A stretch of DNA of 43,885 nucleotides from a bacterium (GTDB taxonomy: Bacteria; Bacteroidota; Bacteroidia; Flavobacteriales_D; Crocinitomicaceae). Numbering within the stretch: position 1 is the stretch's first letter; every line of letters starts with the position of its first letter. Both the position numbers and the translations under genes were made by a program. Of the stretch, positions 36,141-43,885 are shown piece by piece. The DNA lies in assembly GCA_024742305.1 (NCBI GenBank), contig JANSYQ010000026.1:1-43885 (forward strand), read 5' to 3'. Under the pieces are notes generated by a model, which saw only the letters and a program-made list of their open reading frames with translations, made no database searches and was not told the DNA's origin.

Positions 36141-36149
36141 CTACTTTTG
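36116..36149 (+). promoter_or_regulatory. Promoter of the lipoprotein gene at 36168
   Basis: TTTG (36116-36119), 22 nt, then TACTTTTG (36142-36149), an exact TAnnTTTG. Predicted leader about 15 nt. The upstream element lies inside the terminator hairpin, so the two may influence each other. Confidence 0.5.
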
Positions 36150-36167
36150 AGCCATCAATAAAATACT

Positions 36168-36842
36168 ATGAAATACCTAACTGCTGCACTACTTCTTCTT
36201 TTAATTATTGGATGTCAGAACAACAACAATCCAGACAAACGATTAAAGGACAAGAATGTTCCCTTTGAGTTTGAAATTGGTGAGGCTAAAGATGGAGTAT
36301 ACTCAAACGACTTTTTCAACTTCTCTTTTCATTATGACACGAGCATGTATATCATGTCCTACGAAGAATTGGAAGCTGCCATTGATGCTGAATCAAGTGC
36401 TCACGACACAGAACGACAAAGACGAGAATACGAAGCAAGTAAAGTAGTTACCGCAAGTTTGTTTGGAGGTTTTCGCTTTCCAATGGATAGTTACGAGCCA
36501 TCAAATCCGAACGTAATTATTATGGCTGAGAATATACAGGGCAACCCGCAAGTGAATTCTGGTGATGATTATCTTAAAATCGTACGAAGTTTATGGCCCC
36601 AATCAAATATGGATGTTGAGCAAATCGGTTCTATCCAGCAAACAAACATTGGTGGACAAACGTTCTTTAAGTTGGCAAGCGGAATAAATTCACCATTTAT
36701 GGACAGTTATGCTGGCTATCAAGATTACTATTGCGCTGTGATAAAGGATTTTGCGTTGATTTTCATTTTCACATATTTCGATCAAGACGAATCTGATTTC
36801 CTAAAGCCAATCTTGAGTTCTATGGCGTTTAAAAAATCCTAA
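36168..36842 (+). CDS. Hypothetical lipoprotein
   Basis: A 224-aa predicted lipoprotein: signal MKYLTAALLLLLIIGC with Cys16, then QNNNNPD. The mature part is an alpha/beta domain that includes FFNFSFHYDTSMYIMSYEEL and IGGQTFFKLASGI. It ends with FALIFIFTYFDQDE, a strand pair. No family recognised. It overlaps the end of the converging SUI1 gene by 4 nt. Confidence 0.82.
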   Translation: MKYLTAALLLLLIIGCQNNNNPDKRLKDKNVPFEFEIGEAKDGVYSNDFFNFSFHYDTSMYIMSYEELEAAIDAESSAHDTERQRREYEASKVVTASLFGGFRFPMDSYEPSNPNVIIMAENIQGNPQVNSGDDYLKIVRSLWPQSNMDVEQIGSIQQTNIGGQTFFKLASGINSPFMDSYAGYQDYYCAVIKDFALIFIFTYFDQDESDFLKPILSSMAFKKS

Positions 36843-37177
36843 CCGCCCTTCCTTTTCACGGAGTACCCTTCCTTCACAAGAAGATCACAAACTTTGTCGC
36901 GCATGTTTCCTTGAATGATGATTTCTCCATCTTTCGCGGTTCCGCCTACACCACATTTGCTTTTAAGCATCTTCCCAAGTTCCTTAAGATCATCAGGATC
37001 GCCAACGAACCCTTCCACAAGCGTCACCTCCTTCCCTTTTCGTTGCTTACGGTCAATGGAGACGTAAAGCGTTTGTTCTCCAGGTGGTAATGTCTCTTCG
37101 AACTCGTCTTCATCGTAATCAAAATTAAAGTCGGGGTTGGTGGAGTACACCACATTCTTTCTATTCTTTTTCGCCAT
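36839..37177 (-). CDS. yciH: SUI1/YciH-family translation factor
   Basis: A 112-aa eIF1/SUI1-fold protein. The core signature KCGVGGTAKDGEIIIQG with downstream LLVKEGYSVKRKGG is clear, and LVEGFVGDPDDLKELGKML leads into it. The N-terminal 45 residues are an acidic, unstructured-looking stretch (FNFDYDEDEFEETLPPG). YciH homologues influence start-codon choice in translation in E. coli. It overlaps the end of the CotH gene by 17 nt and the converging lipoprotein by 4 nt. Confidence 0.92.
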   Translation of the reverse strand: MAKKNRKNVVYSTNPDFNFDYDEDEFEETLPPGEQTLYVSIDRKQRKGKEVTLVEGFVGDPDDLKELGKMLKSKCGVGGTAKDGEIIIQGNMRDKVCDLLVKEGYSVKRKGG

Positions 37178-38348
37178 ACTCTAAATTACTAAAAAAGGCG
37201 TCCAATTGCTCTAGGCGCATGGGCATGTATTTCTTGATGATCTCAACTTCCTGATCATAATCGTTCGCATCAAAGTACCATTTTGCATCCAAGGGCCACG
37301 CTTTCGCGTTCTCCTCCAAATACGGTTTCAGGATTTTTCCGTTGTTTTCAACCAAAGACGGAATGCTTGTAAAAAGCACGCGACGGTATTCCCAGTACTT
37401 GCTTTTGAGTCGCTTTGGATAACCCGTTTCAGGTAATTCCATAAGTCGTTTCAACAAGATAGATTTTTGCCAACCCACTTCTCTCTCAATCAGGTTTAGC
37501 TCGTAGTTTCCATCGCGACCGAAAGAATGATCGTAATCCCATGGAATGAACTTTAAACGCTTGTCGCCCGGAGTTCTGTACAGATAAAAATTCTTGATAA
37601 CACCATCATCGTTATTCGTAAGTAAAAGCAAAAGGTGCAAATCGATTACACTTTGTTCATCTACCCAATTTTTATATTCAGCAATAAAAGTTTCATCATC
37701 CGATTTGAAAAGAAACGTTTTGAAAGCATCCAACTCATGATTACAGTCCTTATCGCTTTGTTTTGGAAACTTCTGCTGATAATAGTTGTCCGGCTCTTGT
37801 ACATTGGGTAATCGCTCTTGCACAAATACAAAAGGATCCTTAAACAAACGAGCTCCCTGCGGATTGTCCTTATCAAACTCCAACCATGAACCGTTGACTT
37901 TCTCCATGATCACATATAACCCTATGTATTTGTCATTCAAATAGATGGGCAAGTAGTCGCAACCGGGCGCTTTATTTCGTTCGTTCATCATGCAAAACAC
38001 TTCGTAACTCAACTTGTGTCTTTGAAAGGTCTTGTCGATGTAACTAGCATTGAAAATCCAATCGTCGTTTGCTGGAAGATTTCCAATCGCTACCTGATCA
38101 TCAAACTCAACCGTCATGGAATGTTTCGGGTATTTACTCGACATTCCTCCGCGAAACTTTATTTCCGCATCGTACTTTTTGCCCACGTAGGTGATTTTAC
38201 ATGGAAGCTTCTTGTCCCAGCCGATGCTGTCTGAGTATATGCGAATAACCTGTTCGTTTTCGATCACTTCCTCTTCCTCTGAATTAGTATCAGTTGTGCA
38301 AGCCGCTACTAGCGGGAGAGTGAAAAATATCAGCCATACTATTCGCAT
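37161..38348 (-). CDS. CotH-family lipoprotein
   Basis: A 395-aa lipoprotein: signal MRIVWLIFFTLPLVAAC with Cys17, then an acidic linker. The body shows CotH features: FRGGMSSKYPKHSMTVEF, a DWIFNASYIDKTFQRHKL block, YIGLYVIMEKV and the FIPWDYDHSFGRDGNYEL motif holding catalytic-type Asp residues. CotH proteins resemble atypical protein kinases. Here the protein is anchored outside the cytoplasm, and what it modifies is unknown. Its end overlaps the SUI1 gene by 17 nt on the same strand. Confidence 0.85.
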   Translation of the reverse strand: MRIVWLIFFTLPLVAACTTDTNSEEEEVIENEQVIRIYSDSIGWDKKLPCKITYVGKKYDAEIKFRGGMSSKYPKHSMTVEFDDQVAIGNLPANDDWIFNASYIDKTFQRHKLSYEVFCMMNERNKAPGCDYLPIYLNDKYIGLYVIMEKVNGSWLEFDKDNPQGARLFKDPFVFVQERLPNVQEPDNYYQQKFPKQSDKDCNHELDAFKTFLFKSDDETFIAEYKNWVDEQSVIDLHLLLLLTNNDDGVIKNFYLYRTPGDKRLKFIPWDYDHSFGRDGNYELNLIEREVGWQKSILLKRLMELPETGYPKRLKSKYWEYRRVLFTSIPSLVENNGKILKPYLEENAKAWPLDAKWYFDANDYDQEVEIIKKYMPMRLEQLDAFFSNLEYGEKE

Positions 38349-38436
38349 GGCACGAAGATACGAGTTAGAATTAGGAATTTTGAATGTTGCTCCTTCGCTG
38401 AAGCTCTTACATCGAAATAATTACTTTGAGGGGGAG

Positions 38437-38514
38437 GCCTTGCTTTGCTGAAGCTACGCGAAGGCATAGCTACGGCGCAGGCGCTGAATGATGAATTAGG
38501 CTGCCTTACAGGCA
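38437..38514. repeat. REP-like imperfect hairpins upstream of the CotH gene
   Basis: GCCTTGC... (38437) pairs with ...GCGAAGGC (38465) around a TGAA loop; GCTACG occurs at 38453 and 38468; a second hairpin TGCC-TTACA-GGCA lies at 38502-38514. The stretch is unusually GC-rich for this chromosome and resembles short palindromic repeats. Confidence 0.4.
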
Positions 38515-38558
38515 CGGCGAGAATCTCAGCCTACAATGTGATGGAGACCTTCTAACTT

Positions 38559-38714
38559 CTAGAGCTTCGGACACTTCTTACAATGCACCGCTTTCTTCTT
38601 GTACTTTTTACAACACTTTTTCTTCTTCCCGCAGGTTTCTATGGAGCAAGGCGTGAAAATTTGCACCTCTTGAAGTGCTTCACTTTGCGATAATTGTACG
38701 TCCGAGAATTTCAT
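38559..38714 (-). CDS. Cys/Lys-rich mini-protein, probable metal-binding
   Basis: A 51-aa protein too short for most callers, read from the ATG at 38714 to a TAG at 38559. The first 20 residues (MKFSDVQLSQSEALQEVQIF) form a plain acidic/polar leader. The rest has seven Cys in C-x4-C, K-runs, CC, then CKKCPKL, with GKKKKCCKKYKKK in the centre. The pattern recalls short Cys/Lys-rich proteins scattered in Bacteroidota genomes; a role in binding metal or nucleic acid is inference. Support comes from a perfect promoter, an operator-like palindrome at the expected start and the start codon placed 15 nt behind the predicted transcription start. Confidence 0.7.
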   Translation of the reverse strand: MKFSDVQLSQSEALQEVQIFTPCSIETCGKKKKCCKKYKKKAVHCKKCPKL

Positions 38715-38716
38715 TA

Positions 38717-38733
38717 TTTAGACTGAATCTAAA
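38717..38733. promoter_or_regulatory. Operator-like palindrome TTTAGA-N5-TCTAAA
   Basis: Perfect 6-nt inverted arms (38717-38722 and 38728-38733) around 5 nt, lying between the -7 element and the ATG of the Cys-rich mini-protein and covering the predicted transcription start. A repressor bound here would block initiation. It resembles iron-type (Fur-like) boxes, but that label is inference. Confidence 0.5.
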
Positions 38734-38766
38734 CAAATATACGGCAAAAATTAATTCGTGATTCAA
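38734..38766 (-). promoter_or_regulatory. Promoter of the Cys-rich mini-protein
   Basis: TTG (38766-38764), 22 nt, TATATTTG (38741-38734), exact TAnnTTTG. Same spacing as the pyrR promoter. Predicted transcription start near 38730. Confidence 0.62.
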
Positions 38767-38772
38767 CTCTTT

Positions 38773-39678
38773 TTAAAAAAGTATGTGTTGTGCTACGCGA
38801 TATGTATTGGCATGAGCCTCAACGATGTCTTTAATGTGCGTACTATACCCTCCTCCCATCGTACAAACCACTGGAACTTCGAGCTGTTTGACTGTCTCGA
38901 AAACGATTTCATCACGGCGCTTACAACCTTCTCTCGTCATTCCTAATCTACCTAGCTTATCCGTTGCAACAACATCAACACCGCATTGATAAAAAACAAA
39001 ATCAGGACGAATCTTTTGAAGGATTTTATCCAAAGAAGCCTCTAATTGATAGAGGTACTGATGATCTCCGATAGCGTCTTCCAATTCAACATCAAGATCG
39101 GACGACTCTTTCTTCAAAGGATAGTTGTTTTTTCCGTGCATGCTGAACGTGAAAACTTCAGGGGTATTCTGAAAAATCTCAGCGGTTCCATTGCCCTGGT
39201 GAACATCCAAATCAACAATCAAAATGTTCTTGACGTTCGTATGATCCAAGAGCCACTTAGCTGCAATCGCTTGATCATTCAATAGACAAAACCCTTCTCC
39301 TCGATTGGTAAATGCGTGATGCGTACCGCCTGCAATATTCATTGCTGCTCCTCCATTATTCACTACGCGCTCGGCACATTGCTGCGTTCCACCCATGATC
39401 ATCAACTCTCGATTGATTAAACGCTCGTTGTGCACAAATCCCGAGGCACGCTGTTCTTTCGGAGAAACCTCAAGACGCTGTAATCGCTCTAGATATTGAG
39501 CATCATGAACCTTCACAACATCATTAATGTTCACCGTACTTGGGCTAAATACTTGATCTTCTGTGATGGTTCCCTCGTACAAAAGCTGCTGAATTAGCAA
39601 CTCGTATTTTTCCATTGGAAAACGATGATTCTCCGGAAGTGGATGAACGTAAATATCGTTGTAGGCAACCTGAAGCAC
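38773..39678 (-). CDS. Histone-deacetylase-family protein (AcuC/HDAC-like)
   Basis: A 301-aa arginase/deacetylase-fold protein. GGTHHAF (H120, H121), the zinc motif DLDVHQGNGT (D158, H160), and GVDVVATDKLG (D240) provide the charge relay and metal ligands, and MGGGYS carries the catalytic Tyr. In bacteria such enzymes remove acyl groups from proteins, polyamines or other small substrates; the substrate is not evident. It starts with GTG at 39678 directly after the SiaB-like stop, so the two genes form an operon. Confidence 0.92.
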   Translation of the reverse strand: MLQVAYNDIYVHPLPENHRFPMEKYELLIQQLLYEGTITEDQVFSPSTVNINDVVKVHDAQYLERLQRLEVSPKEQRASGFVHNERLINRELMIMGGTQQCAERVVNNGGAAMNIAGGTHHAFTNRGEGFCLLNDQAIAAKWLLDHTNVKNILIVDLDVHQGNGTAEIFQNTPEVFTFSMHGKNNYPLKKESSDLDVELEDAIGDHQYLYQLEASLDKILQKIRPDFVFYQCGVDVVATDKLGRLGMTREGCKRRDEIVFETVKQLEVPVVCTMGGGYSTHIKDIVEAHANTYRVAQHILF

Positions 39679-40260
39679 TTATCGCTTGATTCTTGGAAGA
39701 GTAACTTCTAAAACAAAAAGGGACTGTTCTTCTGATAGTTCTGAAAAACGATGACCAAGCGGTCCTGATTTCATGCGAGTAGTAATTAAACCTAGACCCG
39801 CACCTCCTTTCGCACTCATAAATTCATTGGACAACACAGCTAAGTATTTCTCTTTGAGCACCGTTTCCTCGTAAGCATTAAGTTCTTCAAGGTAGGATTC
39901 AATCTTTTGCACTTCGGAATTTTCAATGATGTTCGCCATGTGCACCTTGTACGATTCATCGTCACCAGCGATAACTAAAAAGGCCAATTGTTCTCCTTTC
40001 TCATCATGTCTTCCATGCAGGCGGATATTTTGAAGTCCTTCCAGAAGAATGGAAAACATACGTTTGATCACAATTCGTTTATCCCCTTTGGATACCAGTA
40101 ACTCTTCAACGCCATTGGAAAGCGACCCCACCAAATCTTGAGAAAAGGTACCGTTATGAGACACTAAAATTTTACGATTTTCTTCGTTTACCAAAGCGTC
40201 ATGCGTCTCTTTAAAGAGCGCTCGAATCTTCTGTCCAATCGTATTTATAGTCTCATTCAT
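39679..40260 (-). CDS. SiaB-like family protein (DUF6272, GHKL-type)
   Basis: A 193-aa protein of the SiaB/DUF6272 family. LLEGLQNIRLHGRH has the N-box pattern of GHKL ATPases (E-x3-N-x3-H) and GGAGLGLITTR is the G-box. In Pseudomonas SiaB is a kinase acting in a SiaA-SiaB-SiaC-SiaD switch; here no SiaC-type partner lies alongside, but a STAS protein is encoded at 33909-34247. It is the first gene of a pair with the HDAC-like gene and has an exact -7 element 28 nt before its ATG. Confidence 0.8.
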   Translation of the reverse strand: MNETINTIGQKIRALFKETHDALVNEENRKILVSHNGTFSQDLVGSLSNGVEELLVSKGDKRIVIKRMFSILLEGLQNIRLHGRHDEKGEQLAFLVIAGDDESYKVHMANIIENSEVQKIESYLEELNAYEETVLKEKYLAVLSNEFMSAKGGAGLGLITTRMKSGPLGHRFSELSEEQSLFVLEVTLPRIKR

Positions 40261-40288
40261 AGTGAGTACTGCGGTTCCTTTAAAAACG

Positions 40289-40296
40289 CAAATTTA
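40289..40296 (-). promoter_or_regulatory. -7 element TAAATTTG before the SiaB-like gene
   Basis: Exact TAnnTTTG match on the minus strand giving a leader of about 25 nt that includes AAAGGA. No clear TTG upstream at the usual distance. Confidence 0.4.
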
Positions 40297-40303
40297 CAAC
40301 GTA

Positions 40304-43300
40304 TTATTGTAAGATCGTTACGGTACCTTCATACTTCTCTGTGCTACTAGCATCATTCGTTTCAATAATGTAGTAATACGAAGCTACTGGCAACTGTGCG
40401 CCATTGAACGTACCATCCCACATATTGTTGCTGTATGGATCAGCTGAACTGGCATTGTGTTCAAATACTTTGTTCCCCCAGCGATTGTAAACTGTTACTC
40501 TGTTGTTCGGATACAAGTTATCCAAGCCAACAATCTCCCATGTATCATGCGCACCGTCTGCTCCCGGTGTAAACGCTGTTGGAATGATCAGATCTTGCGG
40601 TGTACAATCATCAATAACAACTGTTTCCGTTGCGCTATTCGGACAACTTCCCGTTGTGGTATACTCCACATCCAACACTTCGTTGTACGCACCTCCAGTA
40701 ACCGTTCCTGTTGAAGGATCAATGGTTGCTGATGTTGAAGAAAGTAACGCGAATGAACCTCCGGAAGTTCCGAGAATCGTTGCCGTAGCGCCATCACATG
40801 TAGGTGCTAGCATAAACGATGCATCGTCTTGTGGATTAACCGTAGCTGTTACCGCTTCAATTGCCGTACAACCATTTCCATCTTCTAGCTGAATGTAATA
40901 CATGCCTCCTGTAACTCCGTTCGGGGTGGCAACAGTTGTTGTGGCTCCTGCATCAGACCAGTAGGTTAAAGTACCTGGATCGCTTCCTGCTGTTACCGCT
41001 GGGTCCGTCAGGTCAATTGTGCTCGGTTCACAAACCGCAGCAGGATCTGTCACCACCAAAGTTGGTGATGGATTCACCGTTGCCGTAACCTGTCCTGCAT
41101 TTTGACAACCATTTCCATCGGTAAGTGTGATGAAGTAAGTTCCTGAACTTACAGCTGTTGGTGTTGCCACTGTGTTCCCCATGCCATCAAAATAGGTAAA
41201 TGTTCCGGGATCACTTCCTGACGTTACCGCGGGATCAGTTAAATCTACTAACGATGGATCACACACTGGCGCTGGATCAGTCAAGGTCAAGACCGGTATA
41301 GGGTTCACCATAACAACCACCGGCAAAATGGTTGTACAACTTCCATCATCCAATTGAATGAAGTAGGTATTTGTTGTGGCAACCGTGTTTGGTCCGGTCA
41401 GGGTTGTCGTTGCTGTAGTATCGGTCCAGTAGGTCAAAGTTCCTGGATCACTTCCCGCTGTCACCGCTGGATCAGTAAGGTCTACAGTGGAAGGCTCACA
41501 CACAGCAGCCGGGTCTGAAATGACCAAGTTCGGTGCTGCGTTCACCGTTACTACTTCCGTTGTTGAACAACCGTTGACCTCTAGATAAGTAATCGTAGTT
41601 GTTCCTGCCCCAACAGCTGATACCAAACCAGCATTATCAATGGTCGCTACCGATGGATCTGAAGAAGTCCATGGTGTTGTTCCGTCAGGAGTTCCTGAAC
41701 CAGTTAACGTGTTCGTTGCTCCAGCACAAAGTGGTGCGTTTCCAGCAATGGTAGGCGTCGCATTAACGGTTACCGTAATCGTATTTGAACAGCCGTTATT
41801 GTCTGTGTACGTAATATCTGTGGTTCCCGCTGCTACTCCTGTTACGTTACCTACATTATCAACTGTAGCTACGCCCGTGTTGGAAGATGTCCAAGGCGTT
41901 ACCGGATCAGGTGTTCCTGTTCCATTCAACGCCAGTACACTCGACTCACAAACCGTTGTTCCACCTGAAATTGTTGGCGATGGATTAATCGTAATCGAGA
42001 ATGATTGTTCTACCGTACAAGGGTTGCTGATGTCATTCACGTACATGGTCATTGAGGATGAAATCCACTGACCTGCCGCATATTGCGTTCCTGTTCCTCC
42101 GGCGCCCGAATAGTAAGCCTCGTTTCCTGTTAAGCCCGTCCCGGTAATTGGTGCCAATTGGAAGCTATCACATTCGGTAACGTTTGTCACTGGGTCCAAT
42201 ACTGGTGCAGTGGAAACATTCACTACATATGTATTTGAACAGCCATTTGCATCCAAATAGGTGATTGTCGTTGAACCGGCTGCTACTCCTGTAACGTTTC
42301 CTGCGTTATCTACTGTAGCAACGCCAGTATTCGAAGAAGTCCACGGAGTTGTCCCGTCAGGAGTTCCCGTTCCTGTGAGTAGAATGCTTGATCCTGGACA
42401 AACGGCAGTTGGTCCTGAAATCGTCGGTGAAGAATTCACAGTAATTGTAAAAGTCTGCTCTACAGTACACGCATTACTAAGGTCGTTAATGTACATAGTC
42501 ATCGAGGATGAAATCCAATCACCAGCTGCATATTGCGTTCCTGTACCTCCCGTTCCTGAATAATACGCTTCATTTCCTGTAAGTCCAGTTCCAGTAATTG
42601 GAGGCAATTGAATACTATCACATCCCGCAATATTTGCTTGTGGATCAATAACAGGAGCCGTATTTACCGTAATAGTTGTTGATGCTTGGTCCGAACATCC
42701 GTTGATGGTATCAGTTACGGTTAATGTCACTGTGAAAGTTCCAAATGCTGTATAACTGTGGATCGGATTTTGTGCCGTTGACGTATTAGCGTCTCCGAAA
42801 TCCCAGAACCAAGTATCTGGCAATGTTGAGTTATCTGTAAAAAATACCGTATGTGGTGTTGAACACCCTGATATTGGGTTTGCGGTAAACGCAGCGATTG
42901 GTGTTGTTTCAATTACAATGTTTACCGTTTCTTCATCTGCACAGCCTCCACTGATATCATACGCGTAGAGTGTAATGCTAGAAGAAATCCATTGACCAGC
43001 GGTGTACATTGTTCCAGTTCCCCCTGTTCCATCATAATACGCTTGTCCGCCTGTCAAGTTGGTACCAGCAATTGCCGGAAGTTGAATGCTATCACAATCC
43101 GTCAATGTTGAAATTGGAGTAATATCCGGAGCTGCGACAACATTTACCGTGTAAGTATCCGAACAACCGTTGTTGTCCAAATAAGTGATAGTCGTTGCTC
43201 CTCCCGAAACACCTGTAACGTTACCAGCATTATCCACTGTGGCAACGCCTGTATTTGAGGAAGTCCAAGGAGTTGTCCCGTCAGGCGTTCCGGTCCCTGT

Positions 43301-43885
43301 GAGTAAGATGCTTGCTCCCGGACAAACAGATGTCGGTCCTGAAATGGTTGGAGAAGGATTGATTGTAATGGTAAACGATTGCTCGACTGTACATGGATTG
43401 CTGACATCGTTCACGTACATCGTCATCGAAGATGAGATCCAATCGCCAGCAGCGTATTGTGTTCCTGTTCCACCCGTTCCTGAGTAGTACGCTTCGTTTC
43501 CTGTTAAGCCCGTTCCTGTGATCGGTGCCAACTGGAAGCTGTCACATGCAGTAACGTTAGTAACTGGATCTAATACTGGTGCTGCGGTAACATTCACCAC
43601 GTACGTATCTGAACATCCGTTGGCATCCAAATAAGTTATCGTTGTTGATCCCACAGCGACTCCCGTAACGTTACCAGCGTTATCAACTGTGGCAACGCCA
43701 GTGTTCGAAGAGGTCCAAGGAGTTGTTCCGTCAGGCGTTCCAGTTCCTGTGAGTAAAATGCTTGCTCCCGGACAAACGGATGTCGGTCCTGAAATGGTTG
43801 GAGAAGGATTGATTGTAATGGTAAACGATTGCTCGACTGTACATGGATTGCTGACATCGTTCACGTACATCGTCATCGAAGATGA
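40304..43885 (-). CDS. Repeat-rich secreted protein with gliding-motility C-terminal domain (5' truncated by window)
   Basis: At least 1193 residues are visible; the frame is open to the right edge and the first Met there is inside a repeat, so the N-terminus is missing. From the N-terminal side: two complete about 150-residue units (43876-42977), a PKD-type unit (WFWDFGDANTSTAQNPIHSY), two more units, then bacterial Ig-like modules (ISDPAAVCEP repeated three times) and a C-terminal gliding-motility-associated domain (IIPTAFTPGADGAHD, VYNRWGNKVFEHN) that is a type IX secretion sorting signal. Each repeat holds several Cys. The protein is likely cell-surface or secreted and adhesive. Confidence 0.9.
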   Translation of the reverse strand, partial: SSSMTMYVNDVSNPCTVEQSFTITINPSPTISGPTSVCPGASILLTGTGTPDGTTPWTSSNTGVATVDNAGNVTGVAVGSTTITYLDANGCSDTYVVNVTAAPVLDPVTNVTACDSFQLAPITGTGLTGNEAYYSGTGGTGTQYAAGDWISSSMTMYVNDVSNPCTVEQSFTITINPSPTISGPTSVCPGASILLTGTGTPDGTTPWTSSNTGVATVDNAGNVTGVSGGATTITYLDNNGCSDTYTVNVVAAPDITPISTLTDCDSIQLPAIAGTNLTGGQAYYDGTGGTGTMYTAGQWISSSITLYAYDISGGCADEETVNIVIETTPIAAFTANPISGCSTPHTVFFTDNSTLPDTWFWDFGDANTSTAQNPIHSYTAFGTFTVTLTVTDTINGCSDQASTTITVNTAPVIDPQANIAGCDSIQLPPITGTGLTGNEAYYSGTGGTGTQYAAGDWISSSMTMYINDLSNACTVEQTFTITVNSSPTISGPTAVCPGSSILLTGTGTPDGTTPWTSSNTGVATVDNAGNVTGVAAGSTTITYLDANGCSNTYVVNVSTAPVLDPVTNVTECDSFQLAPITGTGLTGNEAYYSGAGGTGTQYAAGQWISSSMTMYVNDISNPCTVEQSFSITINPSPTISGGTTVCESSVLALNGTGTPDPVTPWTSSNTGVATVDNVGNVTGVAAGTTDITYTDNNGCSNTITVTVNATPTIAGNAPLCAGATNTLTGSGTPDGTTPWTSSDPSVATIDNAGLVSAVGAGTTTITYLEVNGCSTTEVVTVNAAPNLVISDPAAVCEPSTVDLTDPAVTAGSDPGTLTYWTDTTATTTLTGPNTVATTNTYFIQLDDGSCTTILPVVVMVNPIPVLTLTDPAPVCDPSLVDLTDPAVTSGSDPGTFTYFDGMGNTVATPTAVSSGTYFITLTDGNGCQNAGQVTATVNPSPTLVVTDPAAVCEPSTIDLTDPAVTAGSDPGTLTYWSDAGATTTVATPNGVTGGMYYIQLEDGNGCTAIEAVTATVNPQDDASFMLAPTCDGATATILGTSGGSFALLSSTSATIDPSTGTVTGGAYNEVLDVEYTTTGSCPNSATETVVIDDCTPQDLIIPTAFTPGADGAHDTWEIVGLDNLYPNNRVTVYNRWGNKVFEHNASSADPYSNNMWDGTFNGAQLPVASYYYIIETNDASSTEKYEGTVTILQ
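42053..43885 (-). repeat. Tandem 450-bp repeats within the secreted protein gene
   Basis: Equivalent Met codons (SSSMTMY/SSSMTMY) lie at 43876, 43426, 42502 and 42052: three spacings of exactly 450, 924 and 450 nt. The 924-nt interval is one 450-nt unit plus a 474-nt PKD-bearing unit. The first two copies are nearly identical in DNA over about 160 nt (for example 43271-43435 and 43721-43885), so the array probably duplicated recently. Confidence 0.85.

Larger units (their letters stand above)
35755..36167. other. 413-nt gap with imperfect inverted repeat, terminator and two opposing promoters
   Basis: It holds the pyrR promoter at the left edge, an imperfect inverted repeat (about 35829-35908; GAAGG-rich left arm and CCTTC-rich right arm), an intrinsic terminator on the + strand (36082-36140) and the promoter of the lipoprotein gene at 36168. 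I see no protein-coding frame with clear support. A short transcript ending at the terminator is possible. Confidence 0.5.

Noticed and set aside
41640-42563. Plus-strand frames of about 100-140 residues opposite the secreted repeat protein
   Set aside because: They are antisense products of the Thr/Gly-rich repeats and repeat with the same 450-nt period.
1-43885. tRNA, rRNA, CRISPR array, IS element or riboswitch
   Set aside because: No cloverleaf-like or rRNA sequence, no short direct repeats with unique spacers, no transposase and no recognisable riboswitch core was seen.

Overview
The window looks like a Bacteroidota chromosome, most likely a marine or freshwater Flavobacteriales-type bacterium. 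The signs are a large secreted protein with a gliding-motility/type IX secretion C-terminal domain, many promoters of the TTG-N20-22-TAnnTTTG type, short A-rich leaders instead of strong Shine-Dalgarno sites, and Bacteroidota-style parE-parC and pyrR-pyrB operons. Species cannot be fixed from the sequence alone.

Region 1 (1-22103, + strand) is one long, tightly packed operon for an extracellular contractile injection system (eCIS; Afp/PVC/MAC/AlgoCIS-like). Many of its genes overlap as ATGA or TAATG. It opens with a truncated GH18-type glycosidase carrying C-terminal membrane helices and a 93-aa two-helix membrane protein. Then come the cap/terminator (DUF4255), a 344-aa protein of unknown role, one sheath, two tube proteins, a DUF5908 mini-protein, a LysM baseplate protein, a VgrG-like spike, a PAAR tip, a gp25-like wedge, two giant baseplate proteins (Afp11- and Afp12-like) flanking a 259-aa fibre-like protein, a 1088-aa tape measure with three internal repeats, and an AAA+ ATPase. 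A lipoprotein closes the operon. I see no separate long fibre gene of Afp13 type.

Region 2 (22104-23336, - strand) is a probable eCIS cargo toxin. It has an N-terminal DUF4157 domain (HEAWH motif) joined to a C-terminal region with a PD-(D/E)xK nuclease-like signature. Its stop codon abuts the stop of the eCIS operon with no spacer, and no immunity gene is evident.

Region 3 (23387-31960) is housekeeping and small membrane proteins: ornithine aminotransferase with a long terminator hairpin, two paralogous small membrane proteins around a third membrane protein and an alpha/beta hydrolase, then parE-parC. The 378-nt gap upstream of parE holds an inverted pair of DnaA-box-like 8-mers and repeated TTCGCGAA palindromes.

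Region 4 (31961-35792, - strand) is a pyrR-pyrB-STAS-rnz-glycosidase lipoprotein cluster. Region 5 (35755-38772) holds a 413-nt gap with a terminator and promoter, a lipoprotein, a SUI1/YciH factor, a CotH-family lipoprotein and a 51-aa Cys/Lys-rich mini-protein with an operator-like palindrome at its transcription start. Region 6 (38773-43885, - strand) is a histone-deacetylase-family protein, a SiaB-like protein and a truncated repeat-rich type IX-secreted protein.
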